Shown piece by piece: positions 37,416 to 45,720 of a DNA stretch of 64,000 nt; position 1 is the first letter of the stretch; each line of letters starts with the position of its first letter. A model generated the notes under the pieces. It had not been told where the DNA came from. It saw only the letters and a program-made list of their open reading frames with translations, and did no database searches. Source of the DNA: Oscillospiraceae bacterium (GTDB taxonomy: Bacteria; Bacillota; Clostridia; Oscillospirales; Ruminococcaceae); the NCBI GenBank assembly GCA_017472965.1, contig JAFUNR010000012.1, positions 1 to 64,000 on the forward strand, written 5' to 3'. A program made the translations under genes and the position numbers.

Positions 37416-37715
37416 TTGTTATCCTCCTTCGTCAGGGTATTGCGCCGAAGGCGGCGGGGAAAAACGAATCAATGGGAGCAAACCTCGTTGGGTCTGCTTT
37501 TCCGGGGATCCGTTGGGAAAAACGGGAAAGCAAACAGGTCGCCGGAAAAGCAGACCGCCTGATTCCGAAACGGCATCGTGCAAAAGTGCGCACTCCCCGC
37601 ACATTGCAGCAACACACTCGAAATCCTTGGTTCCCCCGCCCCGCCCGAAGGCGGGGCGGGAGAACTGGCGGATTTGCTTTTTAAGAATCAATCAGAAACT
37701 TTTTGTGGGGTTGAA
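37416..37715 (-). other. Structured 300-bp spacer inside the cluster
   Basis: No gene found. It contains a 15-bp perfect inverted repeat (GGTCTGCTTTTCCGG at 37491-37505 and its complement at 37542-37556) whose loop itself holds a CCGTT/AACGG hairpin, and an 11-bp GC-rich hairpin (37635-37660, loop CGAA). Neither is followed by a T run on the coding strand. They are candidates for RNA processing, attenuation or protein binding between the 868- and 331-residue protein genes. Confidence 0.6.
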
Positions 37716-40322
37716 TCAAGGATTAGCCGTGGGCACAGTCCAAGTCACAGGAGCGCTGGCATCGGACTGAGTCTTGTTGGCGCCCTGAGCGACAACAGTG
37801 ATCGACACAGTCATGCCCGCAGGAGCCTTATCGCCCAGAGAGGCAACACCGGCAGCCAGATCAAACGGAGCGGAAACATCCTTGACAGAACCGATGTTCA
37901 TGCCGTTGGCGTAGATCTGATAGGTATCAGCACCATCAACAGCGGTGATGGTCAGATTGTTGCCGGCAAGAGAAACTGCGGGAGCAAGCAGCTTATCACC
38001 AAAGGTGTACTGCATGGGCTCCAGATCGGCATCGCTGGCGAACTGCAGATTCAGAGTACCGGTCATAGAATCGCCGTTGATGGCAACATCAGCGTTATCA
38101 ACTTCGTTGCCGTCCAGATAGACAACAGCGGTCAGATACTCGGTAGCATTCTGAACCAGTGCCATGATGGACTGATCTCCGGCAATACCGCTCAGATCGA
38201 CCACTCCGGTTTCATTGATGGAGAAGTTGTACAGGTACAGCTTAGCCTTGACGGTCTTGGTGGCAGGATCCACCTCGTAGTTGGGAATGCTGTACAGCGG
38301 TTCATTCAGACCGTTGTTGGATTCGGTGGTCATATTGCCGGTATCCTTATCCACATACAGCAGATTGCCGTTCATATCCTCGGCCTGTACATAAACAGGT
38401 TTGGCGAGATCAGCGGTCGGAGCATCTTCCAACACTTTAACAGGGGGCTCATCCGTAGACCAGTAGTACTTCTTACCGGTGGCCTCATCAACCTCCTGCA
38501 CCGTTTCTTCGCCCACATCCAGACCGGCAACAGCAAAGATATTACCGGTAGCGTCATCGGTAAAGACAACACGGATGCTGCCCATCAGATTTGCCATCTG
38601 CTCAACCGTGAAATCGGGGTTGGTGGAGGTGAACTGCATGTAGCTGCCCGCACCCTGCGTGGCGGCACCGCTTTCTTCAGAAATGCGATTGGCGGCTTCG
38701 GTCTGCAGCAGCAGGTTGGAATTGGCGGCATTGGTGCGGAAAGCCAGGTCGATGGCGTAACCGAAGGTATCGCTGATCAGGCTTTCGCCGCCATCATCGG
38801 AAACAGACAGGTTGGACAGCCAGCCTTCGGTGCTCTTCAGATACCAGCCGCCGGTAGGCTCGTCCACCTCGGTAGCGATGTTAACGGTTACATTGGTATT
38901 GATCTCACCAAAGCTGGAGAAGTTGCCTTCCACATGCATGGAAGCAGTGGTGCTGTAGTTATTGGTAAAGGAGGCGATATCCGCATAAATACCGGCTTTG
39001 ATGGTGATCTCGGGGGTGCCGTTCATCAGAGAGGTCGCCAGAGAAGCCAGACCGCCATACTGAGCAACAGTCTTCCCGTTGATCAGAATATCATTGGGGT
39101 TCAGGATCTTGGTGATGATGTTGACCAAATCGGTATACGCAGGCATAGCAGCGCCGGCAGCCTCGTAAGGTGCAATGTTGTTGCTGACCTCTGCCAGATC
39201 AGACTTCATGCCGGTGATCTTCCCGTATGCTTCGATCAGCATCGCCTGCTTGGCAGTATGATCAAAGCCGTCATTGATGTCATCCTCCTCATTGCTGTCC
39301 GCTTTGGACCACTGCAGAGCCACACCGGTAACGGTGATCTCGCTTGCGCCAAACTGCACGGCACTCTTATCAAAGGTCAAACCCTGAGAAACGCCCAGCG
39401 CCACAACAGCACTGCGCACCGCATCCTCCAGAATGGCAGCAATATTCTGCAGGTTGGTGATGGCGGCACGAATGTTGGCGATATCGCTGGCATCAATAGC
39501 CTCACCCAGCTGATCCTTCACCGCCAGATTGGCGATCTTGATAGCATCGGTGTTCAGCGAATTGATGGCGCCGTTGCGGGCATTGGTGGCAGCCGCACTT
39601 ACGGCACGCTTGGCATCCAGCAGAGCCAGCTGTGCAGGGCTCATGCCGCTGGAAGTACCCAGAGCACGGACACCGTAGTTGCTGACAGTAGAGGATGCGG
39701 GGAAGCCCTTCAGCGCAGTATCATACACACTGCTGAAAGAGGAGGTGTTGAAGGCAGACATACGGCCATCCACACCGTAAACAGGGGTCTTGATAAAGGC
39801 ACCCTGCGAAGCATTCTGGAAACCGTAGGTGGCGGGAATATCCGTCGCCGCGGCATCAGCCTTCGCCTTGTTCTCGTCAGTAGTCAGATTCTCGTATTCC
39901 TTCACGCCGGCCTCGATCACTTCACCGTTTGCATCGACCAGCACACCATCCGCATTGGTGGGATAGGACTTGGTCGCATCCGTGATCTTGGAGGTGATCA
40001 GTGCAGAGGGCATCAGAGTGATATCATTCAGATGATATGTCTCGCTGCTCAGATCCAGCAGGTTGCCCCAGTAATTGTTCGCGGCGGGGAAAGCTGCGCC
40101 GGTAGAGGTGGTGATATCACCATCTTTTGTGGCACGCAGGGCGATCTCCAGGTTACCGTTGGAGCCAACGGAGGTCTGGATGCCTTTGACTTCGGGCGCG
40201 GTAGACAGGGTGAACCACGCGTAAGACGAAGACACGACCATAATGCTGGCAACCAGAACCATGGCGATTGCCGCCATCAGCTTTTTCCGAATAGAGCGAT
40301 ACTCGGAATTGGTTTTTACCAT
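37716..40322 (-). CDS. Secreted protein, paralogue of 1794-aa protein (868 aa)
   Basis: Protein of 868 residues. A basic N-terminus, a membrane segment (about 14-33) and SYAWFTLSTAPEVKGI are followed by SNGNLEIALRA; the same series occurs in the protein at 19714. Both also share YWGNLLDL or TWGNLINL, VYGVDGRM or IYGVNYSGDGRV, and YGVRAL/YGVRAI. A block LTAVVYLDGNEVDN (about 728) followed by GTLNLQF matches the paralogue (GSLNLQF). The C-terminus (about 770-868) resembles a fibronectin- or Ig-like domain with YQIYANG and a TVPTANP end. No anchor. AAAGGAA precedes ATG. Probably a major structural component; function not known. Confidence 0.84.
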   Translation of the reverse strand: MVKTNSEYRSIRKKLMAAIAMVLVASIMVVSSSYAWFTLSTAPEVKGIQTSVGSNGNLEIALRATKDGDITTSTGAAFPAANNYWGNLLDLSSETYHLNDITLMPSALITSKITDATKSYPTNADGVLVDANGEVIEAGVKEYENLTTDENKAKADAAATDIPATYGFQNASQGAFIKTPVYGVDGRMSAFNTSSFSSVYDTALKGFPASSTVSNYGVRALGTSSGMSPAQLALLDAKRAVSAAATNARNGAINSLNTDAIKIANLAVKDQLGEAIDASDIANIRAAITNLQNIAAILEDAVRSAVVALGVSQGLTFDKSAVQFGASEITVTGVALQWSKADSNEEDDINDGFDHTAKQAMLIEAYGKITGMKSDLAEVSNNIAPYEAAGAAMPAYTDLVNIITKILNPNDILINGKTVAQYGGLASLATSLMNGTPEITIKAGIYADIASFTNNYSTTASMHVEGNFSSFGEINTNVTVNIATEVDEPTGGWYLKSTEGWLSNLSVSDDGGESLISDTFGYAIDLAFRTNAANSNLLLQTEAANRISEESGAATQGAGSYMQFTSTNPDFTVEQMANLMGSIRVVFTDDATGNIFAVAGLDVGEETVQEVDEATGKKYYWSTDEPPVKVLEDAPTADLAKPVYVQAEDMNGNLLYVDKDTGNMTTESNNGLNEPLYSIPNYEVDPATKTVKAKLYLYNFSINETGVVDLSGIAGDQSIMALVQNATEYLTAVVYLDGNEVDNADVAINGDSMTGTLNLQFASDADLEPMQYTFGDKLLAPAVSLAGNNLTITAVDGADTYQIYANGMNIGSVKDVSAPFDLAAGVASLGDKAPAGMTVSITVVAQGANKTQSDASAPVTWTVPTANP

Positions 40323-40488
40323 TTGTTGATCATTCCTTTCTTTGATTTGGGATTTTACTTTTGCCTTTCGGCATTTATGTCTTCGGAAACAGTCTTTGGC
40401 CGGAGTGCTGCCTCAGACCGCTTCCGCGGCATACGGTTGGTTTTTTTGGCGGGCGATGGCCGCCCTTATGGGAGATCGGGGAAATGCA

Positions 40489-41616
40489 TTACACCGTATC
40501 GGTATCCTTATCCGGGGTCTTTTTATCCCAGAAGATCAGCGAATCGAGCAGGCGGTTCCAGAAGGAGCTGCCCTCCTCTTCTTCGTCGATCAGGGCGTAC
40601 TGCATATTCAGTCCCAGATGACCGCCGATCAGTTCATCGGTGCAATCGGGATCATCGCCTTCCAGCCAGACCACAATGGTGTATTTGTGAACCTCCTGCG
40701 GAGCGATCTTTTCACGGAAGCCGGTGGCCACGGTATCCTCATCCGCAAAAGGCGTGGGGGTCAGGCGGTAATAATTGAATGGCCCGTTGCTGGCGATCAG
40801 CTGCTGCACAGCGGCGGGGTCCTTGGCCAGAGCCATCGCGGGCACATAGTTGAAACCCACATTGTTGACACCGGCGGCGGGCACCATCTGCTGGCTGCCA
40901 TCGGGCAGAGCTTCGGCATACAGGTTCAGGCCGCCATCCTCGATGACCATGACCCACGCGGCTTTGCTGATATCAAGGCTTTCGCCCACGATCTGCAGCT
41001 CCCACTTGTAATCAACGGTGCTTTCGCCTTCGTTGCGAAGGAAATATGTATAACCAAAGTATCCAAGGCCCTCGTGCTGACCCTCGTTATCATCCACATC
41101 GGCGGGAATGCTGGTGATGGAGATACAGGGCACATCCACGGCAGGCTCGGCAAACAGGCTGGTGGAGGGCTGGGCAAAATCCGCAGTCTCGCACATGACG
41201 AAGCCTTCGCGGAAAAGCCGGTCGGAAAGGTTGATGGTGAAGTAACCGCGCATCTGGCTGATGGCCGACATGGCGAGCAATGCACCCAGAAGCAGCGCCG
41301 CTGCGCCCAGCAGCCACCAGCGGCCCTTGCCGCCGAACAGCCACCACAGGAACAGCAGGAACCTGTTTTTATCAAAATACAGGCCCATGGAGGCGGCGGT
41401 GGATTCAAAATCACTTTTCTTTTTCAGCCCCTGCGCACGCAGATCCTTGCGCAGCTTTTTGCGGCCAGCCTTGATCTCCTTGACCTGCGCCTTTGTCAGG
41501 CGCACGCCACCGCGTGTGCGGAGGGTCAGGCGCTCGCTCGGGGGCTTCTTTTCTTTGCCTTTTTTCTTCGGATCCTGATTTTCAGGCTCCGCAACAACGG
41601 TTTTCGTCTCACTCAT
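40489..41616 (-). CDS. Single-pass membrane protein with WLEGDDPDC motif
   Basis: Protein of 375 residues with a long basic cytosolic N-terminus (about 1-82, rich in Lys/Arg), one membrane segment (about 100-120) and an extracytoplasmic beta-rich domain starting MRGYFTINLSDRLF. The C-terminal VVWLEGDDPDC (about 315-325) matches the motif of the 451- and 331-residue secreted proteins. Unlike those it has a large cytosolic part and no YAW-type signal, so it could connect the outside structure with cytosolic partners. Its ATG overlaps the stop of the HD-GYP/EAL-like gene (ATGA), implying coupled synthesis. Confidence 0.82.
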   Translation of the reverse strand: MSETKTVVAEPENQDPKKKGKEKKPPSERLTLRTRGGVRLTKAQVKEIKAGRKKLRKDLRAQGLKKKSDFESTAASMGLYFDKNRFLLFLWWLFGGKGRWWLLGAAALLLGALLAMSAISQMRGYFTINLSDRLFREGFVMCETADFAQPSTSLFAEPAVDVPCISITSIPADVDDNEGQHEGLGYFGYTYFLRNEGESTVDYKWELQIVGESLDISKAAWVMVIEDGGLNLYAEALPDGSQQMVPAAGVNNVGFNYVPAMALAKDPAAVQQLIASNGPFNYYRLTPTPFADEDTVATGFREKIAPQEVHKYTIVVWLEGDDPDCTDELIGGHLGLNMQYALIDEEEEGSSFWNRLLDSLIFWDKKTPDKDTDTV

Positions 41617-43079
41617 TTGAACTGCCTCACAATGGCATCACGGATCAGCTGGTCATCGGTGACCTGCTCGCCGGTGATGGTGCCGCAGACGGATTCCACG
41701 CCGCAGTCAAACAGGCTTTTGCGCACCTTGGCCGAATCAACACCCGCCGCCATGATGGAAAAGCCCCATGTGCGCAGCATCTGGACGGAATCGGCGGTTT
41801 CGGGCAGTTCAAGCACATCCGGCGCAAGACGCATTTTGCGGAAACCAAGTTCCTTGAGGATCTCCGGTTCCCACTGGTCGGGATGGAAATTATCAAGAAC
41901 GAGCTCGACCTCGTTGCGCAGATAGCGGGAAATCGTCTCCTGCACGCCCTTGTTGGCGGATTTGACACAGGATTCGGAAATGGTGAGCATCAGCAGATTC
42001 TTATTGACAGGCTGATCCTCAAAAAGCTGGGCAAATTCTTTCAGATAACTGGTATTGTTATAAAGATCATCCGGCATCTGCACCAGCATGAAACGGTCGC
42101 CCAGCTTGCAGTTCTGGATGCGCAGGATGGTATCCGCCGCTTCGTAAAGCAGGTAGAAAGCAACATCCTTTGTCAGGCCGGTATTGCGCAGCATCGGCTC
42201 GATATCGGCAAGGCGTTCCACCTCGCCGGGGCGATCCTGAATGCCGCCGAACCACGGGTTTGCCTCGTAACCGACGATCACGCGGCCATCGATCATAATG
42301 GGCCGGTAGGAAAGGCCCATGACACGGTCCGGGGTACGCTCGACCAGCTGGATGGTCTTGGGCAACGCCAGCGTATAGTGAATATAGCGGACATAAACCT
42401 CGCGGCAGGCTCCCTTTGCGGCATCCAACACACGGATCAGCTCCGGATTCCACTGTGCTCCGGCCTGTCCGTGCAAAGCTTCAAGAGCATCCTCAAAAGG
42501 AGATTCGGAGCGTGTGCCGGAGGCAAGCTCATCCAGCGCAAGAGCAAGACCGACGATCTGCGCCACAGGGCTGATATCATCCCCTGCGCGGCCATCCGGA
42601 TAGCCGGAGCCATCCCAGCGCTCCATGTGCTGTTCGCAGGCCTCGCGGATCATCAGCCATGGGATATTCTCGGTGGGCAACTCTTCAAACTCTTCTTCTT
42701 TTTTACGGAAGCGGTTCGTTTTTGTGCCCTGCATCTGCAGTTTGGCCACAAGAATTCGGCCGTCCGCGGGATATTTGTGGAAAAGCTGCTGCTCTTCTTC
42801 GGTAAAATCGGGCTGCCAGAGCTGGTATTCCGGCGGAACAAGCGCCTTGCCCAGCTGATGGTACATACCGCATTTGTATACGACATCGGCGTTTTTGCCG
42901 GTCATGCGCTCATAGCCGCCGGGGACTTTTTTGCCAAAGCCCATGCTGCAGGCCTGCACGAACAGCTCACGCGCATAGGATGCCACGCGAACAGACTGCT
43001 GACGCACCTGCGGCACAAGGCCTTTGAATGCGGCATCCCATGTGTCATATTCAACACGTTTCCAATTCTGTTCTTCCAC
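41613..43079 (-). CDS. Degenerate HD-GYP plus EAL-like c-di-GMP-type protein
   Basis: Cytosolic protein of 488 residues. The N-terminal part (about 20-240) is an HD-GYP domain: QQSVRVASYA, YHQLGK (74-78, normally HDxGK), HKYPADG (101) and HMERWDGSGYPDG (151-163). The aspartate of the HD pair is Gln and the first histidine is Gln, so metal binding and c-di-GMP hydrolysis look impaired although GYP is kept. The C-terminal part (about 260-488) follows the EAL fold (VELVLDNFHPDQWEPEILKE near the usual DDFGTG segment; GFSIMAAGVDS near the end) but lacks EAL. A ligand-sensing or regulatory role is likely. Upstream gene: cohesin-like; downstream: the 375-residue membrane protein. Confidence 0.83.
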   Translation of the reverse strand: MEEQNWKRVEYDTWDAAFKGLVPQVRQQSVRVASYARELFVQACSMGFGKKVPGGYERMTGKNADVVYKCGMYHQLGKALVPPEYQLWQPDFTEEEQQLFHKYPADGRILVAKLQMQGTKTNRFRKKEEEFEELPTENIPWLMIREACEQHMERWDGSGYPDGRAGDDISPVAQIVGLALALDELASGTRSESPFEDALEALHGQAGAQWNPELIRVLDAAKGACREVYVRYIHYTLALPKTIQLVERTPDRVMGLSYRPIMIDGRVIVGYEANPWFGGIQDRPGEVERLADIEPMLRNTGLTKDVAFYLLYEAADTILRIQNCKLGDRFMLVQMPDDLYNNTSYLKEFAQLFEDQPVNKNLLMLTISESCVKSANKGVQETISRYLRNEVELVLDNFHPDQWEPEILKELGFRKMRLAPDVLELPETADSVQMLRTWGFSIMAAGVDSAKVRKSLFDCGVESVCGTITGEQVTDDQLIRDAIVRQFK

Positions 43080-43115
43080 AGTTATTACTCCTTACGCCAT
43101 TGGGGTCCATGCTTC

Positions 43116-44417
43116 TTACTCAATAAGGTCTTCACTGCCGAGCAGCTCCGCATCCCCGATGAAATCTTCATTGACAGGCATTTCATCCTCTGCGATATCA
43201 TATTCGACCAAAGGCGTGGTATCTTTCTTGTTGAGATGCTTTTTGATCAGATCCCTTGCCAGCAAAACGGCGAGAACAACATTTGCGATCAGGCTGAGGA
43301 TCATAATTACAAGAATAATCGTGCTGCCGATCCACGAAGGCTCCCAGCGGGAGGCATCGTACAGCTTCTGGATACGCTTTTGCAGCTTATCGTAGGTTTT
43401 GTTCAGCTGTTCAGCGGCTGCATCGGCGGCAGCCTGATCGCCGGAGGTACGCTGTGCACGGGCTTCTTCCAATGCTTCCATGAAGTTGGCCCACGCGGCC
43501 TTGACCTTGTTGGGCTTTTCCATGACAGAAGCTTTATCCAGAGCCTCCTGCAGGGCGGTGTAATCCATGGGAACCAGCGCCTCGATGGCGGCCTTCAGCG
43601 CAGCCGCGGCATTATCCACATCCGTCTGGCTGGTGCTTTCCAGCAGACCTTCGGCAGTCTCCAGTGCCTGTGCCACCGCATCCCATGTTTCTCCGGTATA
43701 TTCGTAATCAACCAGTGCTTTGGCTGCTTCGATCTGCTCTTTCAGCGCCGTCATATCCGCCAGCGCCGGCGCGGGCGGCTGAGTTGTGCCGCTGTTGCTG
43801 TTGCTGCCGGTATTGCTGTTAGCGGAGGGCGTACTCTGCGCGGACGGCGTACTCTGTGCTGCAGAGGATGCAGCGGACGCCGCAGAGGACGAAGAAGATG
43901 CAGAAGCCGAGGAAGAACCGGAACCGGAGCCCGAACCGGAAGAAGAGTTTGCGGAGGAACCGGTGCTCAGTGTGACTGTGTAGCTGGTGGTCTGAACAGC
44001 TCCGGGCACAGTGCTGCCGGGTGCTGTGACCGCGCAGCGGAAACTGACCGTACAGCTGCTGCCGCGGGGCGCAGTGGAGCTGGCTGTGAAAGTCATTTCG
44101 ATCTTGCCGCTGGCCCCGGTGGAACTTTCGGAGTAAATAAAGATCCGGTCGTTTTTGACAGCGCCCTTCATACCGTCGCCGATCCATTTATATACAGGGT
44201 CGCCCTCGATCACGGAACGGTTGGAGAACACGATCTCGCCTTCAATGGCGCAGGCATCCGTATACTCCCATGTGATGGTTTCGGTCTTACCGGGCTCCAC
44301 CACCTTGACCTCCGTATCTGCCGCTTTTGCTGCAGGCAATACGGCAAAGGTCATGACAAGAGCCGCGGCAAGCGCAGCTGTCAGTGTCCGGAGCAGACCT
44401 TTGGAAAACAAATTCAT
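43116..44417 (-). CDS. Membrane-anchored cohesin-like/FIVAR protein
   Basis: Protein of 433 residues with a Sec signal (1-33, ending AAKAA). Residues about 35-150 resemble cohesin-type beta sandwiches: GEIVFSNRSVIEG, NDRIFIYSESSTGASGKIEM, then APRGSSCTVSF. A Ser/Ala low-complexity linker (about 155-210), a FIVAR-type helical module (about 215-285), further helices (about 285-350), a membrane segment (about 365-390) and an acidic cytosolic tail follow. The neighbouring upstream gene encodes a dockerin protein, so this may be its membrane receptor. The cohesin assignment is by pattern and moderate; the FIVAR and anchor are clearer. Confidence 0.78.
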   Translation of the reverse strand: MNLFSKGLLRTLTAALAAALVMTFAVLPAAKAADTEVKVVEPGKTETITWEYTDACAIEGEIVFSNRSVIEGDPVYKWIGDGMKGAVKNDRIFIYSESSTGASGKIEMTFTASSTAPRGSSCTVSFRCAVTAPGSTVPGAVQTTSYTVTLSTGSSANSSSGSGSGSGSSSASASSSSSAASAASSAAQSTPSAQSTPSANSNTGSNSNSGTTQPPAPALADMTALKEQIEAAKALVDYEYTGETWDAVAQALETAEGLLESTSQTDVDNAAAALKAAIEALVPMDYTALQEALDKASVMEKPNKVKAAWANFMEALEEARAQRTSGDQAAADAAAEQLNKTYDKLQKRIQKLYDASRWEPSWIGSTIILVIMILSLIANVVLAVLLARDLIKKHLNKKDTTPLVEYDIAEDEMPVNEDFIGDAELLGSEDLIE

Positions 44418-44437
44418 AGGTTATCCTTTCCTGTCCG

Positions 44438-45364
44438 TTACTTCAAGGGACTGGTGTAGCCTTCGTAGTTCAAGTATTTTTCGCAGATAAATACTGCATC
44501 CTTGGCATTGACAGAACCGTCACGATTGGCATCCGCCGCATCAAAAGCAGCACCGCTGAGCACAACAGAACCCGCCGCATGACAGGCGATCTGATTGGCA
44601 TCCGCCGCATCAATGCGGCCATTGCTGTTGACATCGCCCACCACAACAACCGTATAGCTTCTTGAAGCCACGCCGGAACTATCGGAATTGGTTGCGGAAA
44701 GAGTCAAAACCGAGCCGGTGGAAACCAGACCGGCTGCCGCGCCCTGCACATTGGCAGTGACCGATTCGGCATTCTGGGCGGGCATGGAAACCAGCGGAAG
44801 CATACTGTTCACAGAGATGCCCGCCGGAGATGCATCCAGAAAAACTCTGGCATTTGCTTCATCCACTGCGCCGCCGAGCATCTCGCCCGAACGGGAAATG
44901 GTCAGCTGGGCGCTTCCGAAGGTAGGCTCCTGCGCTTTCAGATAATAGACATAGCCGTCATGCTCCTCCATCATCTCTACAGTGCTGTAAGGAGAGAGAG
45001 CATCGTAATATTTTCTGCGTAAACGGGAATTAACAAACAACGCACCGTCACCGGACAGAAGAATACGGAAATCGCCAAAAGTGATACGGTCGGTATTTGT
45101 CAGCATGACCTCCGTTGTGAGCACGACATCGGAGGTCAGCGTAATGAAGCGATCAATGGAAACCACACTGCCGCGTTCTGCTGCAGCAAACGCAGCCTGC
45201 AGGTCATCGCCGGTATACAGAACGGCGCCGCCGCTCAACATACCCGTCACTGTAATGCTGCCGCTGGCAGCCTCCGCCGGGAACAGCTGTACCGATGTGA
45301 ACATCACGGCCGCAAGCACCGCCAGACACACCAGACATTTTGCTCTTTTCATAATATGCTTCAT
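44438..45364 (-). CDS. Secreted dockerin type I protein
   Basis: Protein of 308 residues, the first gene of the 27-kb minus-strand cluster. Sec signal about 1-33 (ending AEAA). Residues about 35-230 are beta-rich, with no known catalytic motif. The C-terminus (about 240-300) has two calcium-binding dockerin repeats: GDVNSNGRIDAADANQI and ADANRDGSVNAKDAVFI. Dockerins dock to cohesin domains; the only cohesin-like sequence in the window is in the next gene, 20 bp downstream. GAAGGAG precedes the chosen ATG by 11 nt. Confidence 0.88.
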   Translation of the reverse strand: MKHIMKRAKCLVCLAVLAAVMFTSVQLFPAEAASGSITVTGMLSGGAVLYTGDDLQAAFAAAERGSVVSIDRFITLTSDVVLTTEVMLTNTDRITFGDFRILLSGDGALFVNSRLRRKYYDALSPYSTVEMMEEHDGYVYYLKAQEPTFGSAQLTISRSGEMLGGAVDEANARVFLDASPAGISVNSMLPLVSMPAQNAESVTANVQGAAAGLVSTGSVLTLSATNSDSSGVASRSYTVVVVGDVNSNGRIDAADANQIACHAAGSVVLSGAAFDAADANRDGSVNAKDAVFICEKYLNYEGYTSPLK

Positions 45365-45473
45365 ATAAATATGTACTCCTTCAACCGGCTGTACAGTCTC
45401 TCAGCCCCATCGCAAACACACCCATACCCGCAGAATCTGCGAATGGGTATACCTCTACCTATACTATTCAGGC

Positions 45474-45497
45474 ATTATACCATCATGATAGTATCAT
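45474..45497 (-). promoter_or_regulatory. Extended -10 promoter with palindromic operator candidate
   Basis: On the minus strand TGGTATAAT (45482-45474) is a perfect extended -10. Just upstream lies the odd palindrome ATGATA-C-TATCAT (45497-45485) in the spacer, where a repressor would block polymerase. No good -35 is seen. Downstream, the leader to the dockerin gene holds a hairpin (ACCCAT/ATGGGT with inner CGCAG/CTGCG, 45420-45448). It would start the large cluster from about 45467. Confidence 0.55.
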
Positions 45498-45611
45498 AAT
45501 TTTGTAACAATTTCAACCCTTTTGATACTGGTATTTTTTTCCTTTCGGTCTTTTTCGCATTGTTTTATTCGTTTTGTCGTTTTTCAATACACTTTTCTCC
45601 CTGATTTTCTA

Positions 45612-45646
45612 CACAAAAAATAGCGGCTGATTTTACAATCAGCCGC
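45612..45646 (-). terminator. Terminator of surE-ybaK-HD unit
   Basis: Perfect 10-bp stem (GCGGCTGATT and its complement, 45623-45646) followed on the minus strand by TATTTTTTGTG. It separates the surE unit from the promoter of the large cluster. Confidence 0.88.
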
Positions 45647-45720
45647 CCAGCACGCCCTCCGATGAATTTGTTCCGCATACCATGCTGGTATTTATACTTA
45701 TTATATTATCCCGGAAAAAT

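Noticed and set aside
37635-37660. GC-rich hairpin as a rho-independent terminator
   Set aside because: There is no T run after it on either strand, and genes on both sides run in the same direction; kept only as a structured element.
37578-40778. A 1066-codon plus-strand open frame (and similar long ones at 41493-44459, 27620-29893, 33374-35983)
   Set aside because: They mirror well-supported minus-strand genes, cross gene borders and spacers, and show no family motifs or ribosome sites.
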